Shown: positions 1-10,050, counted from the first letter of the stretch. The stretch: 64,000 bases of DNA from Terriglobia bacterium (GCA_020073385.1 JAIQFH010000001.1:248001-312000); one strand, 5' to 3'. Notes: a model not told the origin generated them from the sequence alone. A program made the numbers and translations.

Positions 1-1
1 T

Positions 2-265
2 GACCATGTGGGCTCCGGGCTGGATACACGCGGTGACGCCGAGTTGCGTGGATTCGCCGTCGCTGGTGCTGACCGCAGGTTTCACTGGGCCGAGGCGCGC
101 ATCGCGGGCAATACCGTAGTCGTCTCCAGCCGCGACATTCCGAAGCCGGTGGCGGTACGCTACGCCTGGGGTGACAGCCCGCGCTGCAATCTGTTCAACA
201 AAGAAGGACTGCCTGCTTCACCGTTCCGAACCGACGATTGGCCGGGGATCACGGGTGGGAAGTAA
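2..265 (+). CDS. Sialate O-acetylesterase-like protein, C-terminal fragment
   Basis: Open reading frame entering from the left edge, so only the last 87 residues are visible. The tail contains [17 protein letters not shown], then a [11 protein letters not shown] stretch, then [19 protein letters not shown]. This is the typical ending of SGNH-type sialate O-acetylesterases, in which a beta-sandwich follows the catalytic domain. The family removes O-acetyl groups from sialic acids, and in soil bacteria probably from acetylated plant glycans. The catalytic Ser and His lie outside the window. It converges with the amidohydrolase gene, whose stop lies about 110 bases downstream. The family call is from motif recognition only; the physiological substrate is unknown. 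Confidence 0.75.
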   Translation, partial: DHVGSGLDTRGDAELRGFAVAGADRRFHWAEARIAGNTVVVSSRDIPKPVAVRYAWGDSPRCNLFNKEGLPASPFRTDDWPGITGGK

Positions 266-378
266 CCTTTGCTCTGCCCGCTGCTCATGAAGTTTGCCAC
301 CAACCGCACGAAATGTTCACTTCCAGACCTAGGATCCACGCGGCGTCTGCTCATGCTACGAAGGGAAGTAGCAAACGG

Positions 379-2115
379 TCACTTGTGGTACACCGTCGAG
401 CCGCCCGTGACCGTGCGCACGATCTCGATGTCTTTGATTTTCTCCTTGCTCACGGTGTGAGGATCATCGGCCAGTACTACAAAGTCCGCCAGTTTGCCCG
501 CTGTGATCGATCCTTTGATCGCTTCCTCGTGCGAGTTATAAGCTCCGTTGATAGTGTTGACCTGCAGGGCTTCGTCTACGCTGATTCGCTGGTTGGCTCC
601 CCATGTCTCTCCATTCCAACCGGTACGGGTCACCATGCCCTGAATGCCCATCAGCGCGGCGAAGGGGCCGGGGCTGAAATCTGATCCGGCTGCCGCTCGA
701 ATTCCGGCGTCAAAGAAGGAGCGGTACGCCATGCACCGTTTCATGCGCTCCTCCCCATAGAAATGAAACTTGTCGGTGTTGTAATAGGCGTAAGTGGTGA
801 AGGGAGCAGGCACTGCTCCGAGCGCCTTCATTCGCCGCAGGAGATCATCGTTGATCAGTGTGCAGTGTGTAATCTTGGGGCGCACATCGGGACGCGGCGC
901 AGCCTGCTGCGCCCGCTCGTACGCGGTGAGTACCATATCGATGGCCACGTCCCCATTCGCGTGGCAGTTGGGCTGAATGCCCGCACGCTGCACGCGCTCC
1001 GCCCAGGCGTTGAGATCCTCCTGCGTCTCGGTGATATTGCCTTTGTAAGGAGGATTGGTGCCCTCATAGGGCTGGCTCATCGCCATGGTTCGCTCGGAGA
1101 AAGATCCATCGGCGGTGTGCTCCGAGGTGGCACCGAAACGAATCCACTCGTCTCCGAAGCCACTGCTGACGCCGTTTTTTATCATGGCATCCAGAAGGTT
1201 CCCGCCGGTCTCAAAACTCACGCGGTGCAGCAGTTCGCCTCGTGCCCGCACTTGCTGGAGCGCAAATAAATCGCCGCCTTCGTGGTGAACGCTGGTCAGG
1301 CCATAGCGGACGAATTGTTTGGAGATGTAGGCCAACCCATCGCGACCACGCTGCTCCTTCTGCTCTGGCGTGAAGGTCTCCCGTTTTCCAATATTGTTGA
1401 ATACGTCACGCGCACGGTCGGTCACGCGTCCGTTGAGTTCGCCGTTTTCGTCGTGGTCGTAAGTTCCACCCATGCGGCTGGGAGTTTCCTTGGTTACACC
1501 AGCTAACTCCAGCGCCTTGCTGTTGTAGAAGGACGTGTGGCCGCCGCGATGATGGACCACGACCGGATGCTCCTTTGAGACCTGGTCGAGATCATGCACA
1601 TTGAGCTGGCGGTTGTCCTTCACCTTGGTGTCATCGAAAAAGTAGCCATCGATCCAGAAACCCGCGGGCGTTTTCTGGGCTTTGGCGCGGAGTTTATCGA
1701 TGATGCTGGCGATGGTGACAAACTCGACCTCGTAAGGATTGCCAACGAGGACTTCATAGAGAAGGACATCGCCGCCCGCGTGATTGTGGCAATCGATGAA
1801 ACCGGGCACGATCGTCATCTGCTTTGCGTCGAATATCTGCGTCCCCTTGCCGATGAAGGCCTTGGCTTCTGTCGCATTCCCGACGTAGACGAACCGTCCA
1901 CCTTTGACGGCAAACGCCTCCGCGTTCGACATGACGGAATCGATGGTGTAGACCTTGGCATTGAATACCACGAGATCGGCGTGGCGAGGATCCGCGTCAG
2001 CGCTTTGCGTTTCGGCGAATGAAGCTGTACCTGGAAGCCCCCGGCTTGCAAGTCCGGCCACACCGATTCCAGTCAGGCCCAGGAATTCCCTACGACTGTG
2101 GCGAAGTTTGCTCAT
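379..2115 (-). CDS. Tat-exported amidohydrolase (YtcJ-like, amidohydrolase family 3)
   Basis: Predicted 578-residue metal-dependent amidohydrolase. The N-terminus reads MSKLRHSRREFLGLTGIGVAG, a twin-arginine signal, so export in folded form is likely. Family signatures in order are DLVVFNAKVYTIDS, the metal-binding loop FIDCHNHAGGD (HxH), the GYFFDDTKV region, HANGDVAIDMVL, and AAGSDFSPGPF with the late Asp ligand. The C-terminus, ending in a GKLADFVVLADDP segment, is the usual composite beta-sandwich end. Its start overlaps the stop of the upstream FAD oxidoreductase by four bases (ATGA), so the two are translationally coupled. Substrates of this family are diverse and poorly known. An amide or formamide product of the neighbouring amine oxidoreductase is a guess from context. 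Confidence 0.88.
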   Translation of the reverse strand: MSKLRHSRREFLGLTGIGVAGLASRGLPGTASFAETQSADADPRHADLVVFNAKVYTIDSVMSNAEAFAVKGGRFVYVGNATEAKAFIGKGTQIFDAKQMTIVPGFIDCHNHAGGDVLLYEVLVGNPYEVEFVTIASIIDKLRAKAQKTPAGFWIDGYFFDDTKVKDNRQLNVHDLDQVSKEHPVVVHHRGGHTSFYNSKALELAGVTKETPSRMGGTYDHDENGELNGRVTDRARDVFNNIGKRETFTPEQKEQRGRDGLAYISKQFVRYGLTSVHHEGGDLFALQQVRARGELLHRVSFETGGNLLDAMIKNGVSSGFGDEWIRFGATSEHTADGSFSERTMAMSQPYEGTNPPYKGNITETQEDLNAWAERVQRAGIQPNCHANGDVAIDMVLTAYERAQQAAPRPDVRPKITHCTLINDDLLRRMKALGAVPAPFTTYAYYNTDKFHFYGEERMKRCMAYRSFFDAGIRAAAGSDFSPGPFAALMGIQGMVTRTGWNGETWGANQRISVDEALQVNTINGAYNSHEEAIKGSITAGKLADFVVLADDPHTVSKEKIKDIEIVRTVTGGSTVYHK

Positions 2116-4034
2116 CGATCCTTCCCGCCCGCTGTAATCTCACGAACGGCGCGGTAACCCTGGTCGATCGCGATATTAGTGTAGGCGTGACCATCGGCAT
2201 CAGAGTTGGCAATGTGAATGCGTCCGAAAGGCTGCCGGCCGATCACACAGGGTCGCTCAGAATCTGGTCGGTCCAGCGGCTCGAAGAGCGGATTGTATTC
2301 ATAGGCATAACCGTGCGGCCATCGGTTGACGGTAATGCCCTGGATGTCGCGAGCAGAATCGAATCCTCCTCCGGCAAGCATGCGTCCAAGCTGATCGCGA
2401 ATATTGCGTTCGAAGACTTCGAAGGGTGTGGTCATCAACTCATACCGTCCTGACCGATATTGCTCCTTCGCGGGTAAGCCCGGCTTGCATGGGGTGCGCA
2501 AAAGATGCAACAGGCATGGCTCCTGCGGTGTGCTGGGGAAGTGATATTCGCCGATGGAAACCGGGAAATCCAGAGACGCACCATTGAAGTAAGCGCCCGG
2601 TGCGTAGATCGAGTTCACGCCTAGTTTCCGGAAAGATTCCCAATTGCTGATCTGCACGTTGGTGTACACGAGTGGAAGCTTAACGCAGTAGTGCAGGGCA
2701 TCCTTTTGCTTTTGCGACATTTCCTGACAGAGATAAGGAATCACCATGTTGTAGCAGGCGAGAACGCAGTGTGCCGCCTGCACCTTGTGCGCCTTGCCGC
2801 CGCGAACGTAGGTGACTTCGACTTGATTCGCATCTTGCGGATTGCCCACATGCTTCGCTCGGACCGCCGTGCTGCTCAGCCGGATTCGCACTGCGGACTC
2901 TGGGTCGTCAAGGCGGGCGTAATTCGCCCGTGACGTGACGACATCCTCCATCGTCGTGCCGGGAACCGCGCCGGGGATCAACGAGCGAACCAGCAGCCGG
3001 GCTACAGACGCATTGCCGTCGGGGAAGTGAAAGATGTATGGCTCGGCCTGTTCTGGCGAGTCTTCGTGACTCTCCAGTTTCATTCCCTTGAAGCCTGGAT
3101 AGTCCATCTCCACACAGTCGAGCGCTGAGACCGCGTCAATGCCAACGGCGTACAGCCCGTGAGGCGCTGTTTGAAAAATCTTCACCACTTCTGGATCGAC
3201 CTTCACGTACTGGAGCAGGAAATCCTTGTAGCTGATCTTCGTCAACTTACGCCGTTTCTCTTCGGCAGAAAGGCCAGGCAGATAGTCGACTTTTGTTTCT
3301 TGCAGGCGCGCCAGGTCTTTGCGCGCCGCTTCAGAGACGGGGATCTGCGCCAGAATCTCGGGGGGGTAGGTCAGGCCAAGGTAATGCGTGCCAAAGCCGG
3401 ACAAGAGGCGGTCGACGCCAAACGTTTCCTTATCGAAAAAGGTGGCACGCTTTAGGCCCATGCCCTTATACAAATTCTGATCGAAGTATTTGTGAAAGCG
3501 ATCCACCTCGATTCCGAGTTCCTGCAGAAGACCGAAGGCTTCTTTGCTGTAGTGATGAGGAGCCTCAAGCGACTGCGTTCCGCCATAGCCGATCAGAAGC
3601 CGTTTACCCGTCTTGAACTCATTGCGTTTAGCGTGTCCGCCAAAATCGTCGTGGTTGTCGAGAACCAGAATCTTCGAGTTGGATCCGGCGAACTTGCGGA
3701 AGAAGTAAGCGGCGGCCAGGCCGCTGATGCCTCCACCCACTACGATCAGGTCGTAGGATTCCTGGTCCGGAGTTGCATCCGGCCATGTCTGCCCGTCACG
3801 CATGCCATGCGCTACTTCCCATGAACCGTCGTGGCTTCCTCGCATTCCAGTTTTGGCGGGAGGGTAGTAGCTCGGGTCCTTTTCGGGGGCGGTATCAGCC
3901 GCAGCCATCATCTCCAACCAGGCCGGGCTTCCTGCAGTGAGTGAAGCCCCAATAGTGAGGGCGCAGCCATTGAGGAAATCACGACGCGTGATGCCGCGGT
4001 TCATTCCCAATACACGGTCTCGTTCATTGCTCAT
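2112..4034 (-). CDS. Tat-exported FAD oxidoreductase, spermidine dehydrogenase-like (paralogue 1)
   Basis: Predicted 640-residue flavoprotein. The start chosen is the ATG reading MSNERDRVLGMNRGITRRDF, which has GGAGAG just upstream; a longer frame adds eleven residues but lacks this support. RRDF followed by a hydrophobic stretch is a twin-arginine signal. The FAD-binding Rossmann motif is [20 protein letters not shown] near residue 100, followed by LDNHDDFGGHAKRNEF. The C-terminal flavin-contact region includes INRWPHGYAYEYN-type residues (here VNRWPHGYAYEYN). The architecture matches bacterial spermidine dehydrogenase-like proteins, which oxidise polyamines in the periplasm. Substrate specificity cannot be read from the sequence. 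It lies between a TonB receptor and an amidohydrolase on the same strand, probably one operon. Two paralogues lie 4-8 kb away on the other strand. Confidence 0.85.
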   Translation of the reverse strand: MSNERDRVLGMNRGITRRDFLNGCALTIGASLTAGSPAWLEMMAAADTAPEKDPSYYPPAKTGMRGSHDGSWEVAHGMRDGQTWPDATPDQESYDLIVVGGGISGLAAAYFFRKFAGSNSKILVLDNHDDFGGHAKRNEFKTGKRLLIGYGGTQSLEAPHHYSKEAFGLLQELGIEVDRFHKYFDQNLYKGMGLKRATFFDKETFGVDRLLSGFGTHYLGLTYPPEILAQIPVSEAARKDLARLQETKVDYLPGLSAEEKRRKLTKISYKDFLLQYVKVDPEVVKIFQTAPHGLYAVGIDAVSALDCVEMDYPGFKGMKLESHEDSPEQAEPYIFHFPDGNASVARLLVRSLIPGAVPGTTMEDVVTSRANYARLDDPESAVRIRLSSTAVRAKHVGNPQDANQVEVTYVRGGKAHKVQAAHCVLACYNMVIPYLCQEMSQKQKDALHYCVKLPLVYTNVQISNWESFRKLGVNSIYAPGAYFNGASLDFPVSIGEYHFPSTPQEPCLLHLLRTPCKPGLPAKEQYRSGRYELMTTPFEVFERNIRDQLGRMLAGGGFDSARDIQGITVNRWPHGYAYEYNPLFEPLDRPDSERPCVIGRQPFGRIHIANSDADGHAYTNIAIDQGYRAVREITAGGKDR

Positions 4035-4179
4035 TACGCTCTCCGGCAGTAAGCAGTCTCTCCTCACCTGAAAGGACGTTCGATTATGACAGCATCAAGA
4101 AATACCGGCAGCCATTCCTGGTACCGGTATCCCTGAACAGCGCATCTTCATTGCCATGCAGAGATGTGCTGTTCCGCGT

Positions 4180-7100
4180 TTAGAAGGTCAGCTTCAAAGC
4201 CAGTTGCAGGATCCTGGGATCGTAGGTTCCAGTAATCTGACCGAAGGTCCCAGACGAGACCGATGTGGCAGACGGTGGTCGAAACTCCGTGTGGTTGAAA
4301 ATGTTGAACGCCTCTACGCGGAACATCAGCTTGGCTTTCTCCCCGATAAGGTTGGTGGACTTCTCTAATGCGAGGTCAAGATTCACGCGCTTCGGGCCAG
4401 TCAAAGAATTTCTGCGATACGTTCCATAGAAACCAAGTGGGCACGGGGGGTCACCGATGCAAGGATCTGGCCCAAATGAATTTGGATCGAACCAAAAACC
4501 GGAGTGAGGATCTAACGTGTGTACGGAACTGACCAGTTGATCGGCTCGAACCAGGCTTCCATCTCCCGCGCCAGAGGGGCCAGGAGAACCGGAACGCGTG
4601 CGCGTCCCGGCGGTGAAGTCCAGCGGTATGCCGGATTGGACAAAGAAAATGGGATAGAGACTCCAACCGCTGGTGAGCCGTTTGGGGCCATCGGCCCAAG
4701 CTTTGGCGAAAGGCAACTCCCAGCCTCCACTGAAAGTAAACCGCTGACGGAGATCGAAATCGGAGTTTCCGTAGAACTGATGGTGGTTGTAGTAGGGGAT
4801 GGACGTGATCCGCGAATTGAAGCCGGACCCGTTGTCCATGTTGTGCGACCAGGTGTAAGCCAGCGTAAAGAACACATTGCCGAGAATCGGAACCTCGGTC
4901 GATCTCTTGGTGAGGCTGGCTAGAAGACCGTTGTAATTCGCATTATTCAGGCCGGCAAATGTGGGCGCCTGCCCGAAGGTACCAGAGGGTAGGCCCTGAT
5001 TCAGGATCCGCGTGGTAGTGCCGAGAATCATCGGGTCTTGATCAACCCATGTCAGCAGGTTGTGAGACGAACTCCCGGCATAACCAAGCTCAGCCATCAG
5101 GCCGTTTGCCACCTGATGCTGCACGCTCAGATTGTATTGGTAGATATACGGAGTCTTCAGATGAATATCGACGAAGTTATTGCCGGGCCCGAGGGGGAGG
5201 AATCCGGCAGCGTCGAAGTCGACGTTCGACGGCGGCGGGATCTGCGAGGGGAAAGGATCGGCTGCCTGTGCAGACTCGTAAGGATGGGAGAGGATCGTGC
5301 TGGGTCCATCTGGGGGAAGAGGACTGGGAGTCAAAGTGGGGTCCTGCACGACCGCTGCACCGCCAGCCCAAGGTGCCTCATCCGTTGCCCAGTCCGACAT
5401 CCAGCCGTTCAGCGTGTCAAAGAATAGACCGGCCCCACCACGGATGCTGGTTCTTCCGTTTCCGAAAGGATCCCAGGCGAAACCGAAGCGCGGAGCGATG
5501 TCTCTGTGATCCGGGAAGTACCAACCTCGAGGCGCTCCGGGATCACCCGGAACAACAAAACCGACCGGCGCATTCGGAAATTTTACAGACTGGGCGCCAG
5601 GCAGGATGCTGAAGCTGAATCCGCGGGTATCGGTTTCAGGAGTTGTGTACTCGTAACGTAAGCCAAAGGTCAGAGTAAGGCGCGATGTCGCTTTCCACTC
5701 ATCCTGGCCAAACAAAGCATACTGCTTTTGGTGTTCATTGCTGGGTGCCTTGGAGAACTCGTCAAACTCGTCTGAAGCGCCGAGTAAGAAGTCGGCGAGG
5801 TCGTTGGAGGAGCCAATACCATCCGGGCCGGAGAAATAGAAAATCCCGTTGGTCTGATATGCGTAGACGGTGTTCTCCTGCATGATCCCAAAACGGCCGC
5901 CGAACTTCAAAGTATGGTGGCCCCGGTTCCAGCTCAGCGTGTCCGAAACTGCGTAGTTGTTATCGGCCTTCCAGTGCACATTCGGATCAAAGCCGACGGT
6001 CATGCCGCTCGCAAACGAGAGCGACGCCGGCCCGAAGGGATCATCCGATTGCACCATGATTCCTAACTGCGAAAGATTGGGTGGGTGGGAAGAGGGAATG
6101 GCAGTCTGATACCAGCGTTGCGCCGTCAGGTGCAGCTCATTCAGGGTGGATGCCGAAATCGTCTTTACGTAGCCGATATTTCCGAAGTAGTCCCAAGTGG
6201 TGCTCGCAGCGCTGAAGCCAGTTACGTTCGCTCCGAAGAACGGATCGAGAACTGGTTCTTTGTTATAGCCGGCGGTCAGCGAAATACGGTCGTTGCGAGT
6301 AGCGTAAAAGTCGAACTTGCCGAGATACTGGTTGACATCGTCTTTTGCCGACGCTTCGGGAAACAACAGGCCATCTGGAGATGTGGGAATCAGGCCAGCG
6401 GCGATGTACTTCTGCGCCACGGGGTCGATCTTCGTTGGATCAATGATCGCCTGGCTTTGTTTGGTCGGGTCAGACTGGAAGTAAGGATGGGACTGAAGGT
6501 AAGCGACGACACCAGGATCTGGACCAGCACCCTGGAAGTTCGAGAAGTCGCCGGCGAGCTGAGCGGGAGTGTAGGTCGAGACGAAACCCGGGCCTACGGT
6601 TTTCGTCTGGCGCTGCCCTTGATACCCAAAGAAGAAAAAGAACCGATCCCTGCCATCCACTAACCGGGGAACGGAAATCGGGCCGCCGACCGTGCCTCCA
6701 AACTGGTTCCGTTTGAGCACCAGTCTCGGATTTCCCAATGAGTTGTCAATATAGTCATTGGCGTTGAAAGCGTCGTTTCGCAGATAGTCGAAAAGACTTC
6801 CGTGAATCGAGTTCGTGCCCGACTTGATGACTTCGGTGACCGTGCCGCCTCCGTTGCGACCGTATTCGGCAGTGTAGTTGTTTTCCAGAAGGCGGAATTC
6901 CTCAACCGCGTCCGGGTTGGGATTAAATACAATCTGATTGCTCGTGGTCCGATTGTTGAGGCCGCCATCGAGCAGGTAGGTTACGGCGTCCCCGCGGCCA
7001 CCTGCGACGCTGATTCCGCCTCCGTATCCGTTTTGTAGCCCACCATTACTAGTACCAGTGCCGTATGTTCCGATGTCCTCAGCAATTGGGATGACTCCGG

Positions 7101-7617
7101 GCTGAGTGAGCGCCAGATCCAGGGCATTGCGTCCGTTGAGAGGCAGGTTCTGGATGGTCGCGCCGGTAACAGTGGCTCCGAGTGTGGCATTGATTGTCTC
7201 CACCTGCGCGGCTTCTGCAGCGACTTGCACGGTTTCCATGACCGATCCCGGCTTCAGGTGAACATCGATTCGGAGTGACTGGTTGATGTCTAGCGGTGTG
7301 GCCGCCGTCACTGACTTGGCAAATCCCTGATGCTCCACCGTTACGGTGTACGATCCGACCGGAAGTTGCAGCACCTGGTAGTAGCCGTCATTGTTGGTGA
7401 CAGCGTCGGAAACGACATTGGTGCCGACATTCGTAATGATGATTTTCGCGCCTGCAATCGCTGCTCCCTGCGAGTCGGTAACAGTACCGATGATGCGCCC
7501 GTTCGTTTCCTGAGCGGGCGCGTGAACAGCCAAGCCGACAGCGGCGAGGAACAGGGCGAATGCCGCCCGCCGCACCCAGGGTGAGCAAGAGAGACGCCTG
7601 CAGGATCGAAGTGCCAT
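4180..7617 (-). CDS. TonB-dependent receptor, Oar-like, with carboxypeptidase-regulatory domain
   Basis: Predicted 1145-residue outer-membrane receptor. The start reads MALRSCRRLSCSPWVRRAAF followed by a hydrophobic signal ending near AVHAPAQE, and it is preceded by GGAGGG at a good distance. The longer open frame upstream of it looks non-coding. After the signal comes a carboxypeptidase-regulatory (Ig-like) domain (GRIIGTVTDSQGAAIAGAK), then the plug (LNGRNALDLALTQPGV, LDGGLNNR, VEEFRLLENNYTAEYGRNGGG), then a long barrel ending in the aromatic LQLALKLTF. This is the acidobacterial/myxobacterial Oar type, which imports large or oligomeric substrates using TonB energy. The downstream gene is the FAD oxidoreductase, about 145 bases away. 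The promoter candidate is the minus-facing one at 7850-7879. The ligand is unknown; a polyamine-bearing or glycan substrate is possible from context. Confidence 0.92.
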   Translation of the reverse strand: MALRSCRRLSCSPWVRRAAFALFLAAVGLAVHAPAQETNGRIIGTVTDSQGAAIAGAKIIITNVGTNVVSDAVTNNDGYYQVLQLPVGSYTVTVEHQGFAKSVTAATPLDINQSLRIDVHLKPGSVMETVQVAAEAAQVETINATLGATVTGATIQNLPLNGRNALDLALTQPGVIPIAEDIGTYGTGTSNGGLQNGYGGGISVAGGRGDAVTYLLDGGLNNRTTSNQIVFNPNPDAVEEFRLLENNYTAEYGRNGGGTVTEVIKSGTNSIHGSLFDYLRNDAFNANDYIDNSLGNPRLVLKRNQFGGTVGGPISVPRLVDGRDRFFFFFGYQGQRQTKTVGPGFVSTYTPAQLAGDFSNFQGAGPDPGVVAYLQSHPYFQSDPTKQSQAIIDPTKIDPVAQKYIAAGLIPTSPDGLLFPEASAKDDVNQYLGKFDFYATRNDRISLTAGYNKEPVLDPFFGANVTGFSAASTTWDYFGNIGYVKTISASTLNELHLTAQRWYQTAIPSSHPPNLSQLGIMVQSDDPFGPASLSFASGMTVGFDPNVHWKADNNYAVSDTLSWNRGHHTLKFGGRFGIMQENTVYAYQTNGIFYFSGPDGIGSSNDLADFLLGASDEFDEFSKAPSNEHQKQYALFGQDEWKATSRLTLTFGLRYEYTTPETDTRGFSFSILPGAQSVKFPNAPVGFVVPGDPGAPRGWYFPDHRDIAPRFGFAWDPFGNGRTSIRGGAGLFFDTLNGWMSDWATDEAPWAGGAAVVQDPTLTPSPLPPDGPSTILSHPYESAQAADPFPSQIPPPSNVDFDAAGFLPLGPGNNFVDIHLKTPYIYQYNLSVQHQVANGLMAELGYAGSSSHNLLTWVDQDPMILGTTTRILNQGLPSGTFGQAPTFAGLNNANYNGLLASLTKRSTEVPILGNVFFTLAYTWSHNMDNGSGFNSRITSIPYYNHHQFYGNSDFDLRQRFTFSGGWELPFAKAWADGPKRLTSGWSLYPIFFVQSGIPLDFTAGTRTRSGSPGPSGAGDGSLVRADQLVSSVHTLDPHSGFWFDPNSFGPDPCIGDPPCPLGFYGTYRRNSLTGPKRVNLDLALEKSTNLIGEKAKLMFRVEAFNIFNHTEFRPPSATSVSSGTFGQITGTYDPRILQLALKLTF

Positions 7618-7849
7618 ACCAAGCCCTCCAGCAAAAGTCAGATTTTCTGCAACAGTCCAGATCGGAAAGAACCTAGTCCAGGAGCGCGAAAACGTTGTAC
7701 GGCAACGACGCGGGGTCGGTTGATCGAGAGGCAGGACAGTATCCGCACAAAAGACTGCGCACGTCATAGAGGGTTACCTCGGCTGCTTGCGCGCCTTTGA
7801 ATCCGATGATTCTTTGTAGATTTTCGCCGAACCTTGCGAGAATTGTGGA

Positions 7850-7879
7850 AGGTTAGAAAAAGCAGCGGTGCAGTGTCAA
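7850..7879 (-). promoter_or_regulatory. Sigma-70-like promoter, minus-facing arm
   Basis: Read on the minus strand, TTGACA (7879-7874) is followed after 18 bases by TAACCT (7855-7850). The 3' part, GCTTTTTCTAACCTT, is identical to that of the plus-facing promoter at 7975-8003. It would drive the TonB receptor - FAD oxidoreductase - amidohydrolase operon with a leader of roughly 225 bases. The -35 matches consensus and the -10 is imperfect. Confidence 0.55.
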
Positions 7880-7974
7880 GCAGAAAATATCCTATCGAGG
7901 CGGACAGTTTTTTCAATCGTCACTGCAACCGGGGCCTGGGGTTCGGGTCCGACAGGGGCTGCGTTATTCTTTTC

Positions 7975-8003
7975 TTGACAGGGTCCCGCGCTTTTTCTAA
8001 CCT
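7975..8003 (+). promoter_or_regulatory. Sigma-70-like promoter, plus-facing arm
   Basis: TTGACA at 7975-7980, a 17-base spacer, then TAACCT at 7998-8003. It faces the two plus-strand FAD oxidoreductase genes, with a leader of about 125 bases to the start at 8136. The spacer end and -10 share a perfect 15-base inverted repeat with the minus-facing promoter. Confidence 0.55.
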
Positions 8004-8135
8004 TGCGGACTTATAGTAATGTCTGCTCGGATGCCGTAGTTGAGCAGAATCTGCACCGCCTTACCGCCGAACCGGAACCGACGCCAACGTAGTAAAAGTA
8101 TGGCGTCTGAATACTGGATGCTTCGTCATTAATCC

Positions 8136-10045
8136 ATGAGCGAAGGGAATCGCGACCGGCAGTTGGGAATGCTACGCCGTATCACGCGGCGTGATTTTCT
8201 GAACGGCGTTGCAGTAGGCATCGGAGCGCTAGGCTGCGCCAGCCTGCCCGACTTGGCTTCGGGCGCGCACGCACTCACCGCTGGAGCCGGTTCCGCCCAA
8301 AACTATCCGCCTGCTTTGACCGATTTGAGAGGTAGCGCCCCAGGTTCCTTCGATGTTGCGCACGCCTTGCGCGACGGGACCTTCTGGGGAAGCGCCGGCA
8401 GCCCGGCCGATACGCGCGAGACTTATGACTTAATCGTCGTCGGTGGCGGCATCAGCGGGCTTGCTGCCGCCTATTTCTACCGAAAACATGCCGGCAAGGA
8501 TGCGCGCATTCTGATCCTTGATAACAATGACGATTTCGGTGGGCACGCTCGTCGCAACGAGTTTCGCGTTGCGGGACGGCTGCTGCTGAGTAATGGTGGC
8601 ACGCAGTCGATTGAGAGCCCTTCCGAGTACAGCGAGGTTGCTAAAGATGTCCTCAAAGATTTGGGCGTACAAACGAAGACCTTTTATAAGGCTTACGATC
8701 AAAAGTTGTATGGCCACCTCAATACTGCCTGCTTCTTTGACAAAGAAACCTTGGCGAAGATCGCCTGGTGTCTGGAATGGGTTCGACACCGTGGCCCGAA
8801 TTTCTAAAGAAGAGTCCGTTGCCCGCGAAACTACAGCAGGAGATCGCGCGCCTTTACGACGAGAAGAGAGACTACCTTCCCGGTCTTTCGAAAGAAGAAA
8901 AGCAATCGCGTCTGGCCAAGATCAGCTACGCGGATTTTCTTACTCAAATATGTAAGGCCGATCCCGCCGTTTTGCCTTTCTTCCAAACCTATTCACACGA
9001 TCTGTTTGCAGTCGGGATTGATGCCGTCTCGGCTCTTGCCTGTTATAGAAATCCCGACGACTACGGGGCGTGCCACTACGCGGGGTTTGACGGGATGCAG
9101 TTAGGCGGGGATGAGGAAAAAGAAGAGCCTTACATTTTTCACTTTCCCGATGGAAATGCGTCCATCGCCCGCTTGCTGGTGCGGAGTCTCATCCCTGAAG
9201 CCGTTCCCGGACACACCATGGAGGATGTTGTTACCGCACGCGCCGACTACAGCAAACTCGACCAGTCGTCGTCTCCCCTCCGAGTTCGGTTGAACTCAAC
9301 CGCAGTACGTGCGCAACATTCCGGACAGCCCGAGTCGGCGCAAGAAGTGGAAGTCGCGTACGTCCAGGAAGGAAAGCTCAAGAAAGTAACAGGGAAGTGC
9401 TGCGTCCTTGCCTGCTACAACAGCATGGTTCCGTATCTTTGTCCCGAGTTGCCCGATAAGCAGAAGGAAGCTTTGCACTATTGCGTAAAGGAACCGTTCA
9501 TCTACACGCATGTTGCTATTCGCAATTGGAGGGCATTCCACAAGCTGGGGATACGCCAAATCGTTTCGCCGGGAAGTTACCACAGCTTCACCATGCTCGA
9601 TTTTCCGGTGAGCCTGGGCGCGTATGAGTTTCCGAGCAAGCCGGAAGAGCCAATGGTGCTTTTCATGTTGCGAACTCCTTGCCAGTCGGGTTTGCCGCGA
9701 CGCGATCAATACAGGATGGGTAGGTTCGAACTCATCGGCACTCCATTTTCTGAATTCGAGCGAAAGATCCGTGAACAGCTGACCCGTATGCTCGCGCCGG
9801 CGGGATTTGATTCTGCCCGCGACATTGCTGCCATCACGGTGAACCGGTGGGCGCACGGATACGCCTACGAATACGATTCCTTGTTTGATCCGCACTGGGC
9901 GCCGGAAGAGCGCCCTTGCGTCGTCGGCCGAAAACAATTTAGACGAATCTCAATCGCAAATGCCGACGCCGCTGCCAGTGCCTATACCAATGCGGCAATT
10001 GACCAGGCCTACAGGGCTGTTCAAGAACAATTGAAAGGCGTGTAG
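8136..10045 (+). pseudogene. Spermidine dehydrogenase-like FAD oxidoreductase with a one-base frameshift (paralogue 2)
   Basis: Two overlapping frames (8136-8807 and 8768-10045) together make one protein like its neighbours. Frame one starts with [20 protein letters not shown] (Tat signal) and has the FAD motif [20 protein letters not shown]. It leaves the family at [12 protein letters not shown], where paralogues 1 and 3 read FFDKETFGVDRL and FFDKETFGNERL. Adding one T at about 8751-8752 gives ACC TTT GGC GAA GAT CGC CTG, that is TFGEDRL, and joins the second frame exactly. The second part continues to VNRWAHGYAYEYD and the normal end. So it is a single-base deletion in a short T run: either a real mutation in an otherwise well-preserved gene or a sequencing or assembly error. 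No strong Shine-Dalgarno is visible. It stands 5 bases before the next paralogue. Confidence 0.88.
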
Positions 10046-10050
10046 AAGAA

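Larger units (their letters stand above)
7849..8004. repeat. 15-bp perfect inverted repeat framing a divergent promoter region
   Basis: The word GCTTTTTCTAACCTT occurs at 7990-8004 on plus, and as its exact reverse complement at 7849-7863. Each copy overlaps the -10 element of an outward-facing promoter. The whole intergenic stretch 7618-8135 (about 518 bases) holds no convincing gene. Besides these promoters I see only leader sequence. The repeat could be a shared regulator site or just a duplicated promoter. Confidence 0.7.

Noticed and set aside
238..684. 148-residue plus-strand frame at the left end
   Set aside because: It overlaps the sialate esterase tail and is antisense to the end of the amidohydrolase; no family features.
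7688..7699. LacI-like GAAAACGTTGTA upstream of the first TonB receptor
   Set aside because: Only the left half resembles the operator; the right half does not match the local consensus.
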